From the NCBI RefSeq assembly GCF_002026305.1, contig NZ_MVAB01000001.1, positions 682,001 to 746,000 on the forward strand: 64,000 bases of DNA, read 5' to 3'. The notes beneath the pieces are model-generated. The model ran no database searches, was not told the origin of the DNA, and saw only the letters and a list, made by a program, of their open reading frames with translations. This document shows positions 27,214 through 37,429 of the stretch, piece after piece (positions within the stretch are counted from its first letter, which is position 1; every line of letters begins with the position of its first letter). The translations under genes were made by a program, and so were the position numbers. The DNA is from Vagococcus martis (lineage in GTDB: Bacteria > Bacillota > Bacilli > Lactobacillales > Vagococcaceae).

Positions 27214-27936
27214 ATGAAAGCTTATGAAATAATTTATCAAACAATTGAAAACAGTATTTTAAAAGGTGAGTACAATCCGGGAGATTTTTTACCTAGTGAG
27301 AATCAATATGTGAAACAGTTTAAAGTATCAAGAGATACTGTCAGAAAAGCATTGAATTTATTAATGACAAATGGATATATCCAAAAAATACATGGCAAAG
27401 GATCCATGGTTTTAAAAAGAGAACAATTAAGATTCCCTATCTCTGGTTTAATAAGTTACAAAGAATTACAACAAGCATATGGATATGATAGTATCACTGA
27501 TGTCGTCTCATTAGAAAAAATAAAAATTTCAGAAAAATTAAGTCGTCTCACGGGATTCGAAAAAGGTGAAGATGTCTGGAAAATAATAAGAACAAGAGAA
27601 ATTGATCATCAAAAAGTAATTTGCGACACAGATTATTTGTTATGTCGATTAATTCCTAATTTAACACGCGAGATTGGAGAGGATTCCATTTATAAATATA
27701 TCGAAAAAGAGTTAGATTTACAGATTTCTTTTGCCGAAAAAGAAATTAGGGTTGTTCCTTTAAATCAATTAGATAAAGACCATTTAGATTTAAATTCACA
27801 AGATAATAATATCGTGTCAATTCAAAGCCGTGTCTTTTTAGCTAATGCCGAACAGTTTCAATACACAGAAAGCAGACATCGTGTGGACAAATTTTTATTT
27901 TATGACTTTGCAAGAAGAAACCCTTCAACTATCTAA
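27214..27936 (+). CDS. treR: GntR-family trehalose operon repressor
   Basis: 240 residues. The N-terminal winged helix (residues 1-70) has GDFLPSENQYVKQFKVSRDTVRKAL in outline. The UTRA effector-binding domain follows (about 90-235). It is divergent from treB-treC and flanked by TreR-type palindromes on both promoters. Trehalose-6-phosphate is the usual inducer in this family. Ends at a bidirectional terminator. Confidence 0.93.
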   Translation: MKAYEIIYQTIENSILKGEYNPGDFLPSENQYVKQFKVSRDTVRKALNLLMTNGYIQKIHGKGSMVLKREQLRFPISGLISYKELQQAYGYDSITDVVSLEKIKISEKLSRLTGFEKGEDVWKIIRTREIDHQKVICDTDYLLCRLIPNLTREIGEDSIYKYIEKELDLQISFAEKEIRVVPLNQLDKDHLDLNSQDNNIVSIQSRVFLANAEQFQYTESRHRVDKFLFYDFARRNPSTI

Positions 27937-27946
27937 TATACTAAGA

Positions 27947-27983
27947 AAAAATCACCCACTAGATAACTCTAATGGGTGATTTT
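27947..27983. terminator. Bidirectional terminator between treR and pnp
   Basis: AAAATCACCCA / TGGGTGATTTT with a 14-nt loop, between convergent genes. Confidence 0.85.
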
Positions 27984-27988
27984 GGGTT

Positions 27989-30133
27989 TTATTCAGATTT
28001 TTCTTTTGTTTCTTCTTTTTTCTCTTCTTTTGGTTTTTCAATCATTGCTTTACGTGAAGCATTAACGCGTCCTTGACGGTCAATTTCTGTCACTTTCACA
28101 AGAATTTCATCGCCTAATTTAACCACATCTTCTACTTTATTCACACGTTCATGTGAGAATTGAGAAATATGCACTAAGGCATCTTTCCCTTTGAATAAGT
28201 TAACAAAAGCACCGAATTTTTCAATTCTTACAACTTTAGCTAAGTATACTTGTCCCACTTCAACTTCACGAACTAAATCTTTAATGATTTCAATCGCGCG
28301 GTTGATTTTATCTTGATCTTGATGGGCAATACTTACATTACCATCTTGATCGATATCAATTTTAACGTCAGTTTCTTCGATAATTTTGTTGATGGTTTCG
28401 CCACCTTTACCGATAACGTCTTTAATTTTTTCAGGTTTGATTTGAATCATTTCAATCTTAGGAGCATATTTACTTAACTCTTTACGAGGTTCAGCGATTG
28501 TTGATGTCAATTCATCTAGAATTTCCATACGTGCTTTTTTCGCTTGAGTTAGAGCTTCTGTTAAGATAGCTTCTGTAATTCCTTCGATTTTAATATCCAT
28601 TTGTAAGGCTGTAATACCATCTTTTGTTCCGGCAACTTTAAAGTCCATGTCACCTAAGTGGTCTTCCATACCTTGAATATCTGTTAAGATAGTGTAGTTA
28701 TCCCCATCCATTACAAGTCCCATTGCAATACCCGCAACAGGTGCTTTGATTGGAACCCCGGCATCCATTAAGGCTAAGATTCCTGCACAGATACTTGCTT
28801 GAGAAGAAGAACCATTTGATTCTAATACTTCTGAAACCACACGAATCATGTATGGAAATTCTTGTTCATTTGGGATAACTTGTGCCATCGCACGTTCACC
28901 TAATGCACCATGTCCGATTTCACGACGACCTGGTGATCTCATTGGTCCAGTTGAACCAACTGAGTATTGTGGGAAGTTATAGTGATGGATGAATCGTTTG
29001 CTTTCTTCCACACCTAAACCATCAATAATTTGATGTTCGCCAAGTGGTGCTAATGTACAAACTGATAAAGCTTGCGTTTGTCCACGAGTAAATAATCCAG
29101 AACCATGCACACGAGGTAGAATACCAACTTCTGATGATAAAGGACGAATTTCGTCAATTTTACGACCATCAGGGCGAACTTTTTCTACAGTGATTAGGCG
29201 ACGAACTTCATTTTTTTCCATGTCTTCTAAAATTTGACGTACTTCTTTCATCCATTTAGCAGACTCTTCGTTTTCAGCAAATTTTTCTTCATAAACAGCG
29301 ATTACTTCATCTTTTAAAGCTGAAATGTTGTCTTCACGAGCTAATTTTTCTTCTGTTTGAATGGCTTGAGTCATACGAGGCATATAAATATCATTGATTT
29401 CTTTTTCTAACTCAGCATCAACTTGTAATAACTCGATTTCCATTTTTTCTTTGCCGATTTCATTGGCAATTTCTTCTTGGAAAGCAACCAAACGTTTAAT
29501 TTCTTCATGACCGAATAAAAGGGCACCTAACATATCTTCTTCAGATACTTCTTTTGCACCACTTTCAACCATGTTGATGGCATCTTTTGTTCCAGCTACT
29601 GATAATTCAATCGTTGTATTTTCAGCTTGTTCAACAGTTGGGTTGATAACATACTCACCGTCAACAAAACCAACTTCAACACCAGCAATCGGTCCATTAA
29701 ATGGAATATCAGATACACATAAAGCTAAAGATGAACCTAACATTGCTGCCATTTCAGGTGAGCAATCTTGTTCAACACTCATAACAGTGTTCGTAATTTG
29801 AACTTCATTACGGAATCCTTCAGCAAACATTGGACGGATTGGTCTATCAATTAAACGAGCAGTTAATGTTGCTGTTTCACTTGGACGGCCTTCACGTTTA
29901 ATGAATCCTCCTGGTACTTTTCCAACAGCATACATTTTTTCTTCATAATTAACTGTTAGTGGGAAAAAATCAACATCTTTAGCTTGTTTTGAAGCTACAG
30001 CCACACTTAATACCACTGTGTCACCATATCTTACTAAAACTGCTCCATTTGCTTGCTTGGCTAATTGTCCGATTTCAACAGATAATGGACGGCCTCCCCA
30101 AGTTGTTTCAAAAACACGTTTTTCACTATGCAC
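27989..30133 (-). CDS. pnp: Polynucleotide phosphorylase
   Basis: 714 residues from a GTG at 30131-30133 ([13 protein letters not shown] follows), with AAAGGAG 10 nt upstream. The frame is open 16 codons further, but that extension covers the ribosome site. Two RNase PH domains, a KH domain ([11 protein letters not shown], about 560) and an S1 domain (about 622-690), ending in a Lys/Glu-rich tail. It is a 3'-5' phosphorolytic exoribonuclease and degradosome component. It follows rpsO, the standard arrangement. Terminates at 27947. Confidence 0.95.
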   Translation of the reverse strand: MHSEKRVFETTWGGRPLSVEIGQLAKQANGAVLVRYGDTVVLSVAVASKQAKDVDFFPLTVNYEEKMYAVGKVPGGFIKREGRPSETATLTARLIDRPIRPMFAEGFRNEVQITNTVMSVEQDCSPEMAAMLGSSLALCVSDIPFNGPIAGVEVGFVDGEYVINPTVEQAENTTIELSVAGTKDAINMVESGAKEVSEEDMLGALLFGHEEIKRLVAFQEEIANEIGKEKMEIELLQVDAELEKEINDIYMPRMTQAIQTEEKLAREDNISALKDEVIAVYEEKFAENEESAKWMKEVRQILEDMEKNEVRRLITVEKVRPDGRKIDEIRPLSSEVGILPRVHGSGLFTRGQTQALSVCTLAPLGEHQIIDGLGVEESKRFIHHYNFPQYSVGSTGPMRSPGRREIGHGALGERAMAQVIPNEQEFPYMIRVVSEVLESNGSSSQASICAGILALMDAGVPIKAPVAGIAMGLVMDGDNYTILTDIQGMEDHLGDMDFKVAGTKDGITALQMDIKIEGITEAILTEALTQAKKARMEILDELTSTIAEPRKELSKYAPKIEMIQIKPEKIKDVIGKGGETINKIIEETDVKIDIDQDGNVSIAHQDQDKINRAIEIIKDLVREVEVGQVYLAKVVRIEKFGAFVNLFKGKDALVHISQFSHERVNKVEDVVKLGDEILVKVTEIDRQGRVNASRKAMIEKPKEEKKEETKEKSE

Positions 30134-30260
30134 TATAATTTTTCTCCTTTGCATACTCGAGGTGAACAGACTACTAAACAAATATCAATCATCTCAAAAA
30201 TTTAAGAAAACTCATATTTGCATAGTAGACAATCAGCTCATCCTCGGTTTTTATTAAAAG

Positions 30261-30289
30261 AAAAGCGAGATCAAAACGACCTCACTTAT
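30261..30289 (-). terminator. rpsO terminator
   Basis: Minus strand AAGTGAGGTC-N5-GATCTCGCTT (with G-U pairs), then TTTTC. It lies between rpsO and pnp, so pnp may be partly read through or have its own promoter in 30134-30260. Confidence 0.65.
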
Positions 30290-30312
30290 CCTCCTATTTT
30301 TGACTCAATTGA

Positions 30313-30582
30313 TTAACGACGTAAGCCTAAACGTTTGATTAATTCACGGTAACGTTGAACATCATTTTTACGTAAGTAAGCTAATAAGTTACGACGGTGA
30401 CCAACTTTTTTCATTAATCCACGGTATGAATGGTGGTCTTTTTTATGCACGTGTGCATGCTCGTTTAATGCATTAATTTCTGCAGTTAATACAGCAATTT
30501 GTACTTCTGGAGAACCAGTATCTCCTTCGTGACGTGCGTATTCTTTAATGATTTCGTTCTTGCGTTCTTTTGAAATTGCCAT
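30313..30582 (-). CDS. rpsO: 30S ribosomal protein S15
   Basis: 89 residues from the ATG at 30580-30582, exactly the usual S15 length. GAGGTG sits 6 nt upstream; three extra codons upstream are open but fall in the ribosome site. The conserved blocks [15 protein letters not shown] and [23 protein letters not shown] (in outline) are intact. It binds 16S rRNA helices 20-22. The promoter lies at 30682-30710, immediately next to an insertion element. The about 100-nt leader may carry an S15 autoregulatory site, which I cannot fold with confidence. Confidence 0.96.
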   Translation of the reverse strand: MAISKERKNEIIKEYARHEGDTGSPEVQIAVLTAEINALNEHAHVHKKDHHSYRGLMKKVGHRRNLLAYLRKNDVQRYRELIKRLGLRR

Positions 30583-30681
30583 GTCTTTCACCTCTTCTAT
30601 ATTATTTCCCCAAAACTGAGTATATCGTTGGTGATTCGATGTACCAAGTAATAGGCATGTGACGATTTATCACACAATGGT

Positions 30682-30710
30682 ACTTTACATGATTTTTAGC
30701 ATAAAAGCAA
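30682..30710 (-). promoter_or_regulatory. rpsO promoter abutting an insertion element
   Basis: Minus-strand -35 TTGCTT (30705-30710), 17-bp spacer, -10 TAAAGT (30682-30687) with a TG extension. The 27-bp target duplication of the IS begins at 30711, so native sequence upstream of the -35 is limited to that duplication. Confidence 0.6.
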
Positions 30711-30737
30711 CTGTTTCATACACTTAATTCTCGTTTT
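30711..30737. repeat. 27-bp target-site duplication, left copy
   Basis: CTGTTTCATACACTTAATTC followed by TCGTTTT, identical to 32327-32353 on the other side of the element. Confidence 0.9.
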
Positions 30738-30807
30738 TATCATTCGAAAGTGATAATGTCCTAAGTAGGTCGAAAGACAAAATGTCCCAAAATGATAAAA
30801 TAACTTT

Positions 30808-32214
30808 ATGAAAAGGATAAATCTAACAATGAATGAAACCAAAAAGTATCAAGTTATTAAAGCTGTCGCTGAAAATAAAAAACAAAAAAAGAGAGCTAGT
30901 GTTGAACTTAATTTATCTATACGACAAATTAACCGTTTAGTGAAATCATACAGGGAAAATGGTAAATCAGCATTTGTCCATAAAAATCGAGGGAGAAAAA
31001 ATAAGCACTCTGTGCCTGAAAAAGTAAAACAACAAATAATCACTAGTTATCAATCGTTTAGTATTAAACCAAATATTAAGCATTTTACTGAAATACTGAA
31101 AAACGACCATCATATCTGTTATACAGATACTACAATTAGAAGCATCCTGTACAAAGAAAAAATACTTTCACCAAAGGCTCAAAAAAAGACAAAAAGAAGA
31201 CTCAAACAATTAATAAAGCAAGAAGGTCAACAAACCAAACAATCAGAGAACCTATTGGTTCCAAGAGCTGAAGACTACCTAGAACTCCCTGAAAAGACCC
31301 ATCCTAGTCGACCTAGAAAAAAATACAAAGGAGAATTAATTCAATTAGATGCTAGTTCATATAATTGGTTTGGAAATCAAATAACTCATCTTCATTTAGC
31401 TATTGACGACGCATCAGGTAATATTGTTGGCGCTTATTTTGACCAACAGGAAACGCTCAATGGTTATTACCATGTTCTTCATCAAATTCTGACAAAACAA
31501 GGGATTCCTGCCACTTTTCTAACAGATAAACGAACCGTCTTTGAGTACAACAGAAAATCAACAAAAGCTGTAGAAGAAGATACGTTCACGCAGTTTGGGT
31601 TTGCTTGTCATCAATTAGGTATTGACATAAAAACATCCTCTATTCCTCAAGCAAAAGGTCGTGTAGAACGTTTAAATGGGACAGTGCAATCAAGATTGCC
31701 TGTTGATCTTGAGATAGCAAATATACATTCTATAGAGGAGGCTAATCAATTTCTATCTGTATGGATTCGAAAGTTTAATCGACAATTTGGTCACAAAACT
31801 GCAGAAAGTGTTTATGAAACTTCTCCTACAACAGCTGAAATTAATTTATTACTAGCTACTGTCTCTCATCGTATAGTCGATAATGGCCATCATATTAAGT
31901 ATCAAAATAAATTTTATCTTCCAACGGAAGGTGGTAGCGACAAATATTTTACAAGGAAAACGAAAGCATTAATTATAAAAGCTTTTAACGGGGAGATTTA
32001 TGTTAATATAGCAGAAAAAATTTATCCTACTAGACGATTAAAAAACCACGAGACCTATTCAAAAGAGTTTGATGGGGTTTCTTCAGATATAAAAAAAGAA
32101 AGACGCAAGTACATTCCACCACAGTCACATCCGTGGAAACTTGAGTCTTTCAAAAGGTATCTTCAAAGTATTGACCGTACTATCGAAGAATATGAGGCTG
32201 AAAAAACAGCCTGA
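30808..32214 (+). CDS. IS1202-like (ISNCY) transposase
   Basis: 468 residues if started at the ATG at 30808; the ATG at 30829 has a better-placed AAAAGGA and is an equally good start. The N-terminal HTH (LNLSIRQINRLVKSYRENG) is followed by an integrase-core domain. Candidate DDE residues are D in LIQLDASSYNWFG (about 185), D in FLTDKRTVFEY (about 248), and E in KGRVERLNGTVQSRLP (about 293). C-terminal beta-barrel-like tail. Full length and intact. Confidence 0.88.
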   Translation: MKRINLTMNETKKYQVIKAVAENKKQKKRASVELNLSIRQINRLVKSYRENGKSAFVHKNRGRKNKHSVPEKVKQQIITSYQSFSIKPNIKHFTEILKNDHHICYTDTTIRSILYKEKILSPKAQKKTKRRLKQLIKQEGQQTKQSENLLVPRAEDYLELPEKTHPSRPRKKYKGELIQLDASSYNWFGNQITHLHLAIDDASGNIVGAYFDQQETLNGYYHVLHQILTKQGIPATFLTDKRTVFEYNRKSTKAVEEDTFTQFGFACHQLGIDIKTSSIPQAKGRVERLNGTVQSRLPVDLEIANIHSIEEANQFLSVWIRKFNRQFGHKTAESVYETSPTTAEINLLLATVSHRIVDNGHHIKYQNKFYLPTEGGSDKYFTRKTKALIIKAFNGEIYVNIAEKIYPTRRLKNHETYSKEFDGVSSDIKKERRKYIPPQSHPWKLESFKRYLQSIDRTIEEYEAEKTA

Positions 32215-32245
32215 AACAAAAAGTACCTTATTTTACCAATAATGG

Positions 32246-32290
32246 TCACATTAGTGCAAGTTTTACGCAGTAAAGATTGCGCTAATGTGA
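32246..32290. other. Strong hairpin near the right end of the insertion element
   Basis: TCACATTAGTGC (32246-32257) pairs with GCGCTAATGTGA (32279-32290), 11 of 12. No T run follows on the plus strand. It may shield the element from outside transcription or serve in transposition. Confidence 0.6.
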
Positions 32291-32326
32291 GCCCTCATTT
32301 TGGGACATTTTTATTTTCGATTGACA

Positions 32327-32353
32327 CTGTTTCATACACTTAATTCTCGTTTT
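32327..32353. repeat. 27-bp target-site duplication, right copy
   Basis: Identical to 30711-30737. Its last two bases fall inside the gnd stop codon (32352-32354), so the insertion left gnd intact. Confidence 0.9.
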
Positions 32354-33776
32354 ATTCATCTTTTTTGTACCAATCATAATGAAATATTCCGTCTCGATCT
32401 TTTCGCTCATAAGTATGTGCACCAAAATAATCTCTTTGTGCTTGAATAATGTTGGCTGGTAAGTCTTTTGAGCGGTATGAATCATAATAAGAAATCGCCG
32501 AAGACAAGCTTGGTACTGGTACACCTAGTTTAACTGCTAAAGAAACAACTTCTCTTATATCACTTTGGTATTCTGATACAATACTTAAAAAGTAGTCATC
32601 TAACATTAGATTTTTTAGTGTTGGATTCTTTTCATAAGCATCTGTGATTTTTTGTAAAAATTGTGCTCGTATAATACAGCCTTCACGAAATATTTGAGCG
32701 ATTTCTCCATAATTTAATGACCAATTGTATTCATTACTTGCCATCATCATTTGTGAGAATCCTTGTGCGTAACTCATAATCTTACTAAAATATAAGGCTC
32801 TTCTGACTTTTTCTATCATGACGTTTTTATCTATATTTTTTATAGTGGCGTTTGGTCCTGGTAAAATACGACTTGCCTCGCATCGCTCTTCTTTTAAAGC
32901 TGACATAAATCTAGCAAAAACTGCTTCTGTTACAAGAGGTAATGGCACGCCTAAATCAAGTGCATGCTGACTAGTCCATTTCCCAGTTCCTTTATTGCCT
33001 GCTTTATCTAGTATGTGTGTGACGATGTAATCTTGCGTGTCTAAATCATCTTTCTTCATTAATAATTCAGATGTAATCGTCATTAAGTAGCTGTTTAGTT
33101 CGCCATCATTCCACATACTAAAAATATCTGATACTTCTTCGATACTTAGATGAAGCCCTCTTGTCAAAATATCATAACTTTCAGCAATCAGCTGCATATC
33201 ACCATACTCAATACCGTTATGAACCATTTTAACAAAATGTCCTGCCCCGTCTGGTCCAATATAAGACACACAAGGTTTTCCATCATGAGCTTTAGCTGCA
33301 ATATCTTCAAATAAAGGGTTAATTAAATCATATGCTTCACGTTGACCACCTGGCATGAGTGATGGACCGTTTAGTGCACCTTCTTCCCCACCAGACACTC
33401 CTGAACCTACAAAATTAATGCCAAACTCTTTCAAGTAGTGACTTCGTCTGAGTGTATCAGTATAATGGGTATTTCCTCCATCAATCAGCACATCATCTTT
33501 ATCTAAATAAGGTACTAACTGCTCAATCATAGTATCTGTTATCTTCCCAGCAGTTACCATCAGCATTATTTTTCGAGGTGTTTCAATTGATTCAACAAAA
33601 GAGTCAATTGTTTCAAATCCTTTGATGTTTTTTTCTGGATGATTTTTTAAAAACTCATCTGTTTCATGATAAAAATGACTGTAAACGGACACGCTATATC
33701 CTTTCCCTTCACTATTTAAAGCCAAATTTTTTCCCATAACACCTAATCCGACCATACCAAACTGCTGCTTACTCAT
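32352..33776 (-). CDS. gnd: 6-phosphogluconate dehydrogenase, decarboxylating
   Basis: 474 residues. The NADP Rossmann motif [12 protein letters not shown] is at the N-terminus. The signature of the family, near residue 260, reads [18 protein letters not shown]. It oxidises 6-phosphogluconate to ribulose-5-phosphate, producing NADPH and CO2. The Shine-Dalgarno AGGAGGCAATTG precedes the ATG. Its 3' end borders the IS target duplication; whatever terminator followed gnd has been displaced beyond the IS. Monocistronic as far as visible. Confidence 0.96.
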   Translation of the reverse strand: MSKQQFGMVGLGVMGKNLALNSEGKGYSVSVYSHFYHETDEFLKNHPEKNIKGFETIDSFVESIETPRKIMLMVTAGKITDTMIEQLVPYLDKDDVLIDGGNTHYTDTLRRSHYLKEFGINFVGSGVSGGEEGALNGPSLMPGGQREAYDLINPLFEDIAAKAHDGKPCVSYIGPDGAGHFVKMVHNGIEYGDMQLIAESYDILTRGLHLSIEEVSDIFSMWNDGELNSYLMTITSELLMKKDDLDTQDYIVTHILDKAGNKGTGKWTSQHALDLGVPLPLVTEAVFARFMSALKEERCEASRILPGPNATIKNIDKNVMIEKVRRALYFSKIMSYAQGFSQMMMASNEYNWSLNYGEIAQIFREGCIIRAQFLQKITDAYEKNPTLKNLMLDDYFLSIVSEYQSDIREVVSLAVKLGVPVPSLSSAISYYDSYRSKDLPANIIQAQRDYFGAHTYERKDRDGIFHYDWYKKDE

Positions 33777-34007
33777 TTAATCAATTGCCTCCTGTAGCTT
33801 TTTTCATTAGTTATAAATCCTTTAGAATAATAACATAACTGATTTAGTTTCTTAGAAAAATATGAAAGTTTTCATCGTTCTATTACCAAATTAAAATAAG
33901 TAAAAATAACATTTATTAAGGGTTTAAGCGATTTATTTATTTCTCAAGGTTTTCATTTTATGGTAAAATGAAAAGTACTATATTAGAAAAGAAAGGAAGG
34001 GATATTG

Positions 34008-34571
34008 ATGATTACAATGGATGATATTATCCGTGAGGGGCATCCTACCCTTCGTGAAGTTGCCAAAGAAGTTGAGTTACCTTTATCAGAAGAAGATATT
34101 GAACTAGGTAAACGTATGCAAGAGTTTTTAAAAAACAGTCAAGACCCAGAACTTGCAGAAAAATACAAACTACGTGGTGGTGTTGGACTTGCCGCACCAC
34201 AATTAAATATTTCAAAACGCATTATTGCAATTGAAATTCCTAGTCAGTCAGAAGAAGATACTGAACCACTTTTAAGCACTGTCATGTATAATCCCAAAAT
34301 AGTCAGTCACTCAGTTCAACAAGCTGCTCTTGAAGAAGGGGAAGGTTGTTTATCTGTTGACAGACCAGTACCAGGTTACGTTATTAGAAACGCACGAATT
34401 ACAGTTACTTATCATGATATAAATGGTGAAGAACATAAAATTCGTTTGAAAAATTATATGGCCATTGTGGTACAACATGAGATTGATCATATCAATGGTA
34501 TTATGTTCTACGATCATATTAATGAAGAACATCCAAATTATGCACCAGATGATGTTATTTTTATCCAATAA
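34008..34571 (+). CDS. def: Peptide deformylase (type 2)
   Basis: 187 residues from the ATG at 34008, with AAAGGAAGGG upstream. All three motifs are present: [11 protein letters not shown] (about 59), [10 protein letters not shown] (about 110, metal cysteine), [12 protein letters not shown] (about 156, HExxH). The insertion between motifs 1 and 2 marks the type-2 class of Gram-positives. It removes the N-formyl group from nascent proteins using Fe2+ or a similar metal. Its terminator is shared with the converging channel gene. Confidence 0.95.
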   Translation: MITMDDIIREGHPTLREVAKEVELPLSEEDIELGKRMQEFLKNSQDPELAEKYKLRGGVGLAAPQLNISKRIIAIEIPSQSEEDTEPLLSTVMYNPKIVSHSVQQAALEEGEGCLSVDRPVPGYVIRNARITVTYHDINGEEHKIRLKNYMAIVVQHEIDHINGIMFYDHINEEHPNYAPDDVIFIQ

Positions 34572-34608
34572 AAAACTTGTCATACAAATTGTATGACAAG
34601 CTTTTTTT
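34571..34608. terminator. Bidirectional terminator between def and the FNT channel gene
   Basis: CTTGTCATAC / GTATGACAAG with A5 on one side and T7 on the other. Confidence 0.9.
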
Positions 34609-34619
34609 GTTTTACTCGA

Positions 34620-35414
34620 TTAATCTAAATAGTGAACAGATTCATCTTTATTCAACCAAGAATAAGTTAACCCAATAACCAATCCTCCACCAATAAAGTT
34701 ACCAATGAAAGTAAAAATCAAATTGGTCGCTACTGCACCAACCGTCATTCCAGCAATTACTCCACCTGATGAGAAGTATGCTAATGGGAAATAAATGAAG
34801 TTGGCGATAACGTGTTCAAATCCTAAAAACGTAAAAATAAAGATAACTAAAATAATCCCAAATAAACGACCTACATCATCCTTTAGCTTCATTGACATTA
34901 AAACAGCCAGATTAACAATAACGTTAGCAAAAATTCCTTCAACTAATGTTTGAATGATACTTTTTTCAAATTTTCCTTCAACCAAATGAGTCAGAAAATT
35001 ATCAGCTGGTAATCCTTTAAAAGCTCCAGTAAGAGATAACATATAAGCTATAACTAGTGCACCGATTAAATTAAACAGCACGCAAACTAGCAATATTTTT
35101 AACGCACGACTTGGTGCTAATTTCTTTCGGTACGTCGCAACTGTCATATACATCATGTTAGATGTTCCAAGTTCTGCATTAAGAAAAATGATTAAAGCTA
35201 ATCCCAAACCAAATGCCATCGCATATAAAGTTTTTCCCGCTGCCGGGTCTGTAAATTTCAATCCTAATCCTATTGCAATCGCTGATCCTAAGCTCAGATA
35301 TAGTGTTGCTAATACCGAACGCATCGCGTATTTTCCAAAATGTTTTTGGATTAATTCATCTTTTTTTTCGATGGACGCATCTAGTTTGGTCATCAATTCT
35401 GAATGTTGTGCCAT
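34620..35414 (-). CDS. Formate/nitrite transporter (FNT) family channel
   Basis: 264 residues with six membrane helices. Typical FNT features are NAELGTSNMMYMT near residue 78 and GFEHVIANFIYFP near 200 (central histidine of the channel). The family conducts formate, nitrite, lactate or hydrosulfide as pentamers. In a fermentative lactic acid bacterium formate export is the likeliest role, but no pfl or nir genes are nearby. Shine-Dalgarno GAAAGGAA before the ATG. Confidence 0.88.
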   Translation of the reverse strand: MAQHSELMTKLDASIEKKDELIQKHFGKYAMRSVLATLYLSLGSAIAIGLGLKFTDPAAGKTLYAMAFGLGLALIIFLNAELGTSNMMYMTVATYRKKLAPSRALKILLVCVLFNLIGALVIAYMLSLTGAFKGLPADNFLTHLVEGKFEKSIIQTLVEGIFANVIVNLAVLMSMKLKDDVGRLFGIILVIFIFTFLGFEHVIANFIYFPLAYFSSGGVIAGMTVGAVATNLIFTFIGNFIGGGLVIGLTYSWLNKDESVHYLD

Positions 35415-35583
35415 TGTCTTATTCCTTTCTTTGATAACATTGTTATTTTTTGAACAAACTTTTATTTACAGTAGATACTATATCTTAAAAACTCATCCAA
35501 ATCTACTAAAAGTTTAATAAAAATGTGGATAAAATACGTCAAATTTTTCTATTTAAACTTTTCTACAAAACATCAATTAATTC

Positions 35584-35612
35584 TTGTCTTTTCAAAATTG
35601 ATAAAGTATAAT
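35584..35612 (+). promoter_or_regulatory. rpsD promoter
   Basis: -35 TTGTCT (35584-35589), 17-bp spacer, -10 TATAAT (35607-35612), giving a leader of about 175 nt before rpsD. Confidence 0.75.
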
Positions 35613-35648
35613 GAAATTTGTGTAAAATAATGCAGCTAGAAAATAAGT

Positions 35649-35735
35649 AGCACGTTTATTAGTTTATTGCCTTTATGGGTTCAATTGCGTAACCGCGGCT
35701 GCAAAGGTGAAGATTGAAGAATAAACTAAGCGTCT
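35649..35735 (+). promoter_or_regulatory. Structured rpsD leader (probable S4 autoregulatory element)
   Basis: TTAGTTTATT (35659-35668) pairs perfectly with AATAAACTAA (35720-35729). It encloses a GC-richer segment containing GTAACCGCGGCTGCAAAGG, which stands out from the AT-rich surroundings. Location in the rpsD leader suggests the S4-binding pseudoknot known from Bacilli, but I have not verified the fold. The remainder of 35415-35583 and 35736-35795 has only the FNT and rpsD ribosome sites. Confidence 0.55.
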
Positions 35736-35795
35736 ATTAATATTTTCAAGAAATTATTTTACTCCAAATAAAAAATTATATTGGAGGATTTTTAA

Positions 35796-36407
35796 ATGTC
35801 TCGTTATACAGGACCAAGTTGGAAAATTTCTCGTCGTTTAGGCGTATCTTTATCAGGAACTGGTAAAGAATTGGCTCGTCGTCCATATGCACCAGGACAA
35901 CACGGACCAAACCAAAGAAGAAACAAATCAGAATATGGTATGCAATTAACTGAAAAACAAAAATTACGCCATATGTATGGTTTAAATGAACGTCAATTCC
36001 GTAATCTTTTCATGAGAGCTGGAAAAATTAAAGAAGGTAAACACGGTGTTAACTTTATGGTTCTTTTAGAACAACGTTTAGACAACGTAGTATACCGTCT
36101 AGGTTTAGCTACAACTCGTCGTCAAGCACGTCAGTTAGTTAACCACGGTCACGTTTTAGTTGATGGCAAACGTGTTGACATCCCTTCATATGAAGTGGCT
36201 GTTGGACAAGTTATCTCTATCCGTGAAAAATCTAAAGATTTAACAATCATTAAAGATGCTGTTGAATCAACTTTAGGTCGTCCTTCATTTGTAAGCTTTG
36301 ACGCTGAAAAATTAGAAGGTAGTATCACTCGTTTACCAGAACGTGATGAATTACCACAAGAAGTTGACGAGTCTTACGTAGTTGAGTTCTACAACAAATT
36401 ACTATAA
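35796..36407 (+). CDS. rpsD: 30S ribosomal protein S4
   Basis: 203 residues, the usual length. It starts [18 protein letters not shown]. The S4 RNA-binding domain (about 93-155, with [22 protein letters not shown] in outline) is intact. It is a primary 16S rRNA binding protein and a translational regulator of its own mRNA. The Shine-Dalgarno TTGGAGGA lies 8 nt before the ATG. The codon pattern (CGT for Arg, GGT for Gly) is that of a highly expressed gene. Confidence 0.97.
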   Translation: MSRYTGPSWKISRRLGVSLSGTGKELARRPYAPGQHGPNQRRNKSEYGMQLTEKQKLRHMYGLNERQFRNLFMRAGKIKEGKHGVNFMVLLEQRLDNVVYRLGLATTRRQARQLVNHGHVLVDGKRVDIPSYEVAVGQVISIREKSKDLTIIKDAVESTLGRPSFVSFDAEKLEGSITRLPERDELPQEVDESYVVEFYNKLL

Positions 36408-36428
36408 GATTATCAATTATCTTTATAC

Positions 36429-36458
36429 AAAAAAGAGATGGCGCGCCATCTCTTTTTT
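36429..36458. terminator. Bidirectional terminator between rpsD and corA
   Basis: Perfect palindrome AAAAAAGAGATGGC / GCCATCTCTTTTTT with no loop bases beyond the central GC pairs. It overlaps the last bases of corA. Confidence 0.9.
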
Positions 36459-37359
36459 ATTTCCTCTTATGATTGATAAACATAATTAACCAGATAATTA
36501 GAATTACGGATAAGATGACCACATAAATCCATTCATAATCTGACGACAAGCGTGGCAGGTCAATATTCATCCCATAAAACCCTGTAATTAACGTTGGAAT
36601 AGCTAACGCTAAGGACCAAACTGTTAAAAATTTCATCGTATCATTTAAGTTATTATTCATAATACTATCGAAAATCCGAGCAATTCGGTCCACGATGTCT
36701 GATTCAAGTTCAGTCATATGAGCTACTTGATTTGCCTCGATTAACGCGTCGTCCAATCTTTCCATTGTTTGTTCATCAAAACTTCTCCCTAACCTTGAAC
36801 GTTTCATTTGCTCTAGTATTTCTAGGTTATTTTCAGATGCACTCAATAAAAATGTCAGTGTTTGTTGTAAATAAGATAAGCGAACCAAATCTTTATTTTT
36901 CACTCTTTCAGTTAACAAATCATCCATCTGATGACGCTCTTTTGAAATTTCTCTTAAAATAGGTAAGTATCTATCAATCAATTCACGAATTAATTCAAAC
37001 AAAAAAATCATTGGTGTTGCTGAACTCACCTGCTCGATACTTTCTTTCACACCTTCATAACTAATCGTACTTTCCGCTTCATTAAACGAAAATAACATGT
37101 CATCTTTTACCAAAAAACTAACTGGTCTTGACACATAGCGAATGTCTTTTGGTTGCTTTGTCGGAACATGAATCACAACCAACTCTATGTCATTGACAGA
37201 ATCAGTAATATAATTACTTCGTTCATAAATATCCATGACATATTCAAGCGTTTCCTCTGGTATTTGAAACTCGTTTCTTAATATATTCTTTTCACTCGTT
37301 GATAAATGATGTGTTTCTATCCATTTGAATGACGGATTTATCTGATGTTCTACCAACAT
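36457..37359 (-). CDS. corA: CorA-family magnesium/divalent metal transporter
   Basis: 300 residues from the ATG at 37357-37359 (MLVEHQINPSF), with AAGGAG 9 nt upstream; a longer open frame lacks a ribosome site. The large N-terminal cytoplasmic domain is followed by two C-terminal helices. The selectivity motif GFYGMNID (about 265) is intact and the tail ends in lysines and arginines. It forms a pentameric Mg2+ channel. It lies 70 bp after mgtE on the same strand, separated by a terminator-like hairpin. Confidence 0.92.
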   Translation of the reverse strand: MLVEHQINPSFKWIETHHLSTSEKNILRNEFQIPEETLEYVMDIYERSNYITDSVNDIELVVIHVPTKQPKDIRYVSRPVSFLVKDDMLFSFNEAESTISYEGVKESIEQVSSATPMIFLFELIRELIDRYLPILREISKERHQMDDLLTERVKNKDLVRLSYLQQTLTFLLSASENNLEILEQMKRSRLGRSFDEQTMERLDDALIEANQVAHMTELESDIVDRIARIFDSIMNNNLNDTMKFLTVWSLALAIPTLITGFYGMNIDLPRLSSDYEWIYVVILSVILIIWLIMFINHKRK

Positions 37360-37392
37360 GATCATTGTCTCCTTTTTCCTTTTGTTAAATAA

Positions 37393-37420
37393 TAAAAAAG
37401 AAGTCACATCATATGACTTC
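37393..37420 (-). terminator. Terminator between mgtE and corA
   Basis: Minus strand GAAGTCA-N7-TGACTTC then T6, 10 bp past the mgtE stop. Confidence 0.7.
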
Positions 37421-37429
37421 CTATTATCA

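Larger units (their letters stand above)
30738..32326 (+). mobile_element. IS1202-like insertion sequence (ISNCY group)
   Basis: 1589 bp bounded by a 27-bp perfect target duplication. Imperfect terminal repeats: left TATCATTCGAAAGTGATAAT.., right (complement) TGTCAATCGAAAATAAAAAT.., 19 of 24 positions identical, both ending in ATGTCC. One intact transposase. A 27-bp duplication is the known hallmark of IS1202. A strong stem (32246-32257 with 32279-32290) lies between the transposase and the right end. The element lies between rpsO and gnd and seems recent, as the duplication is unmutated. Confidence 0.88.
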
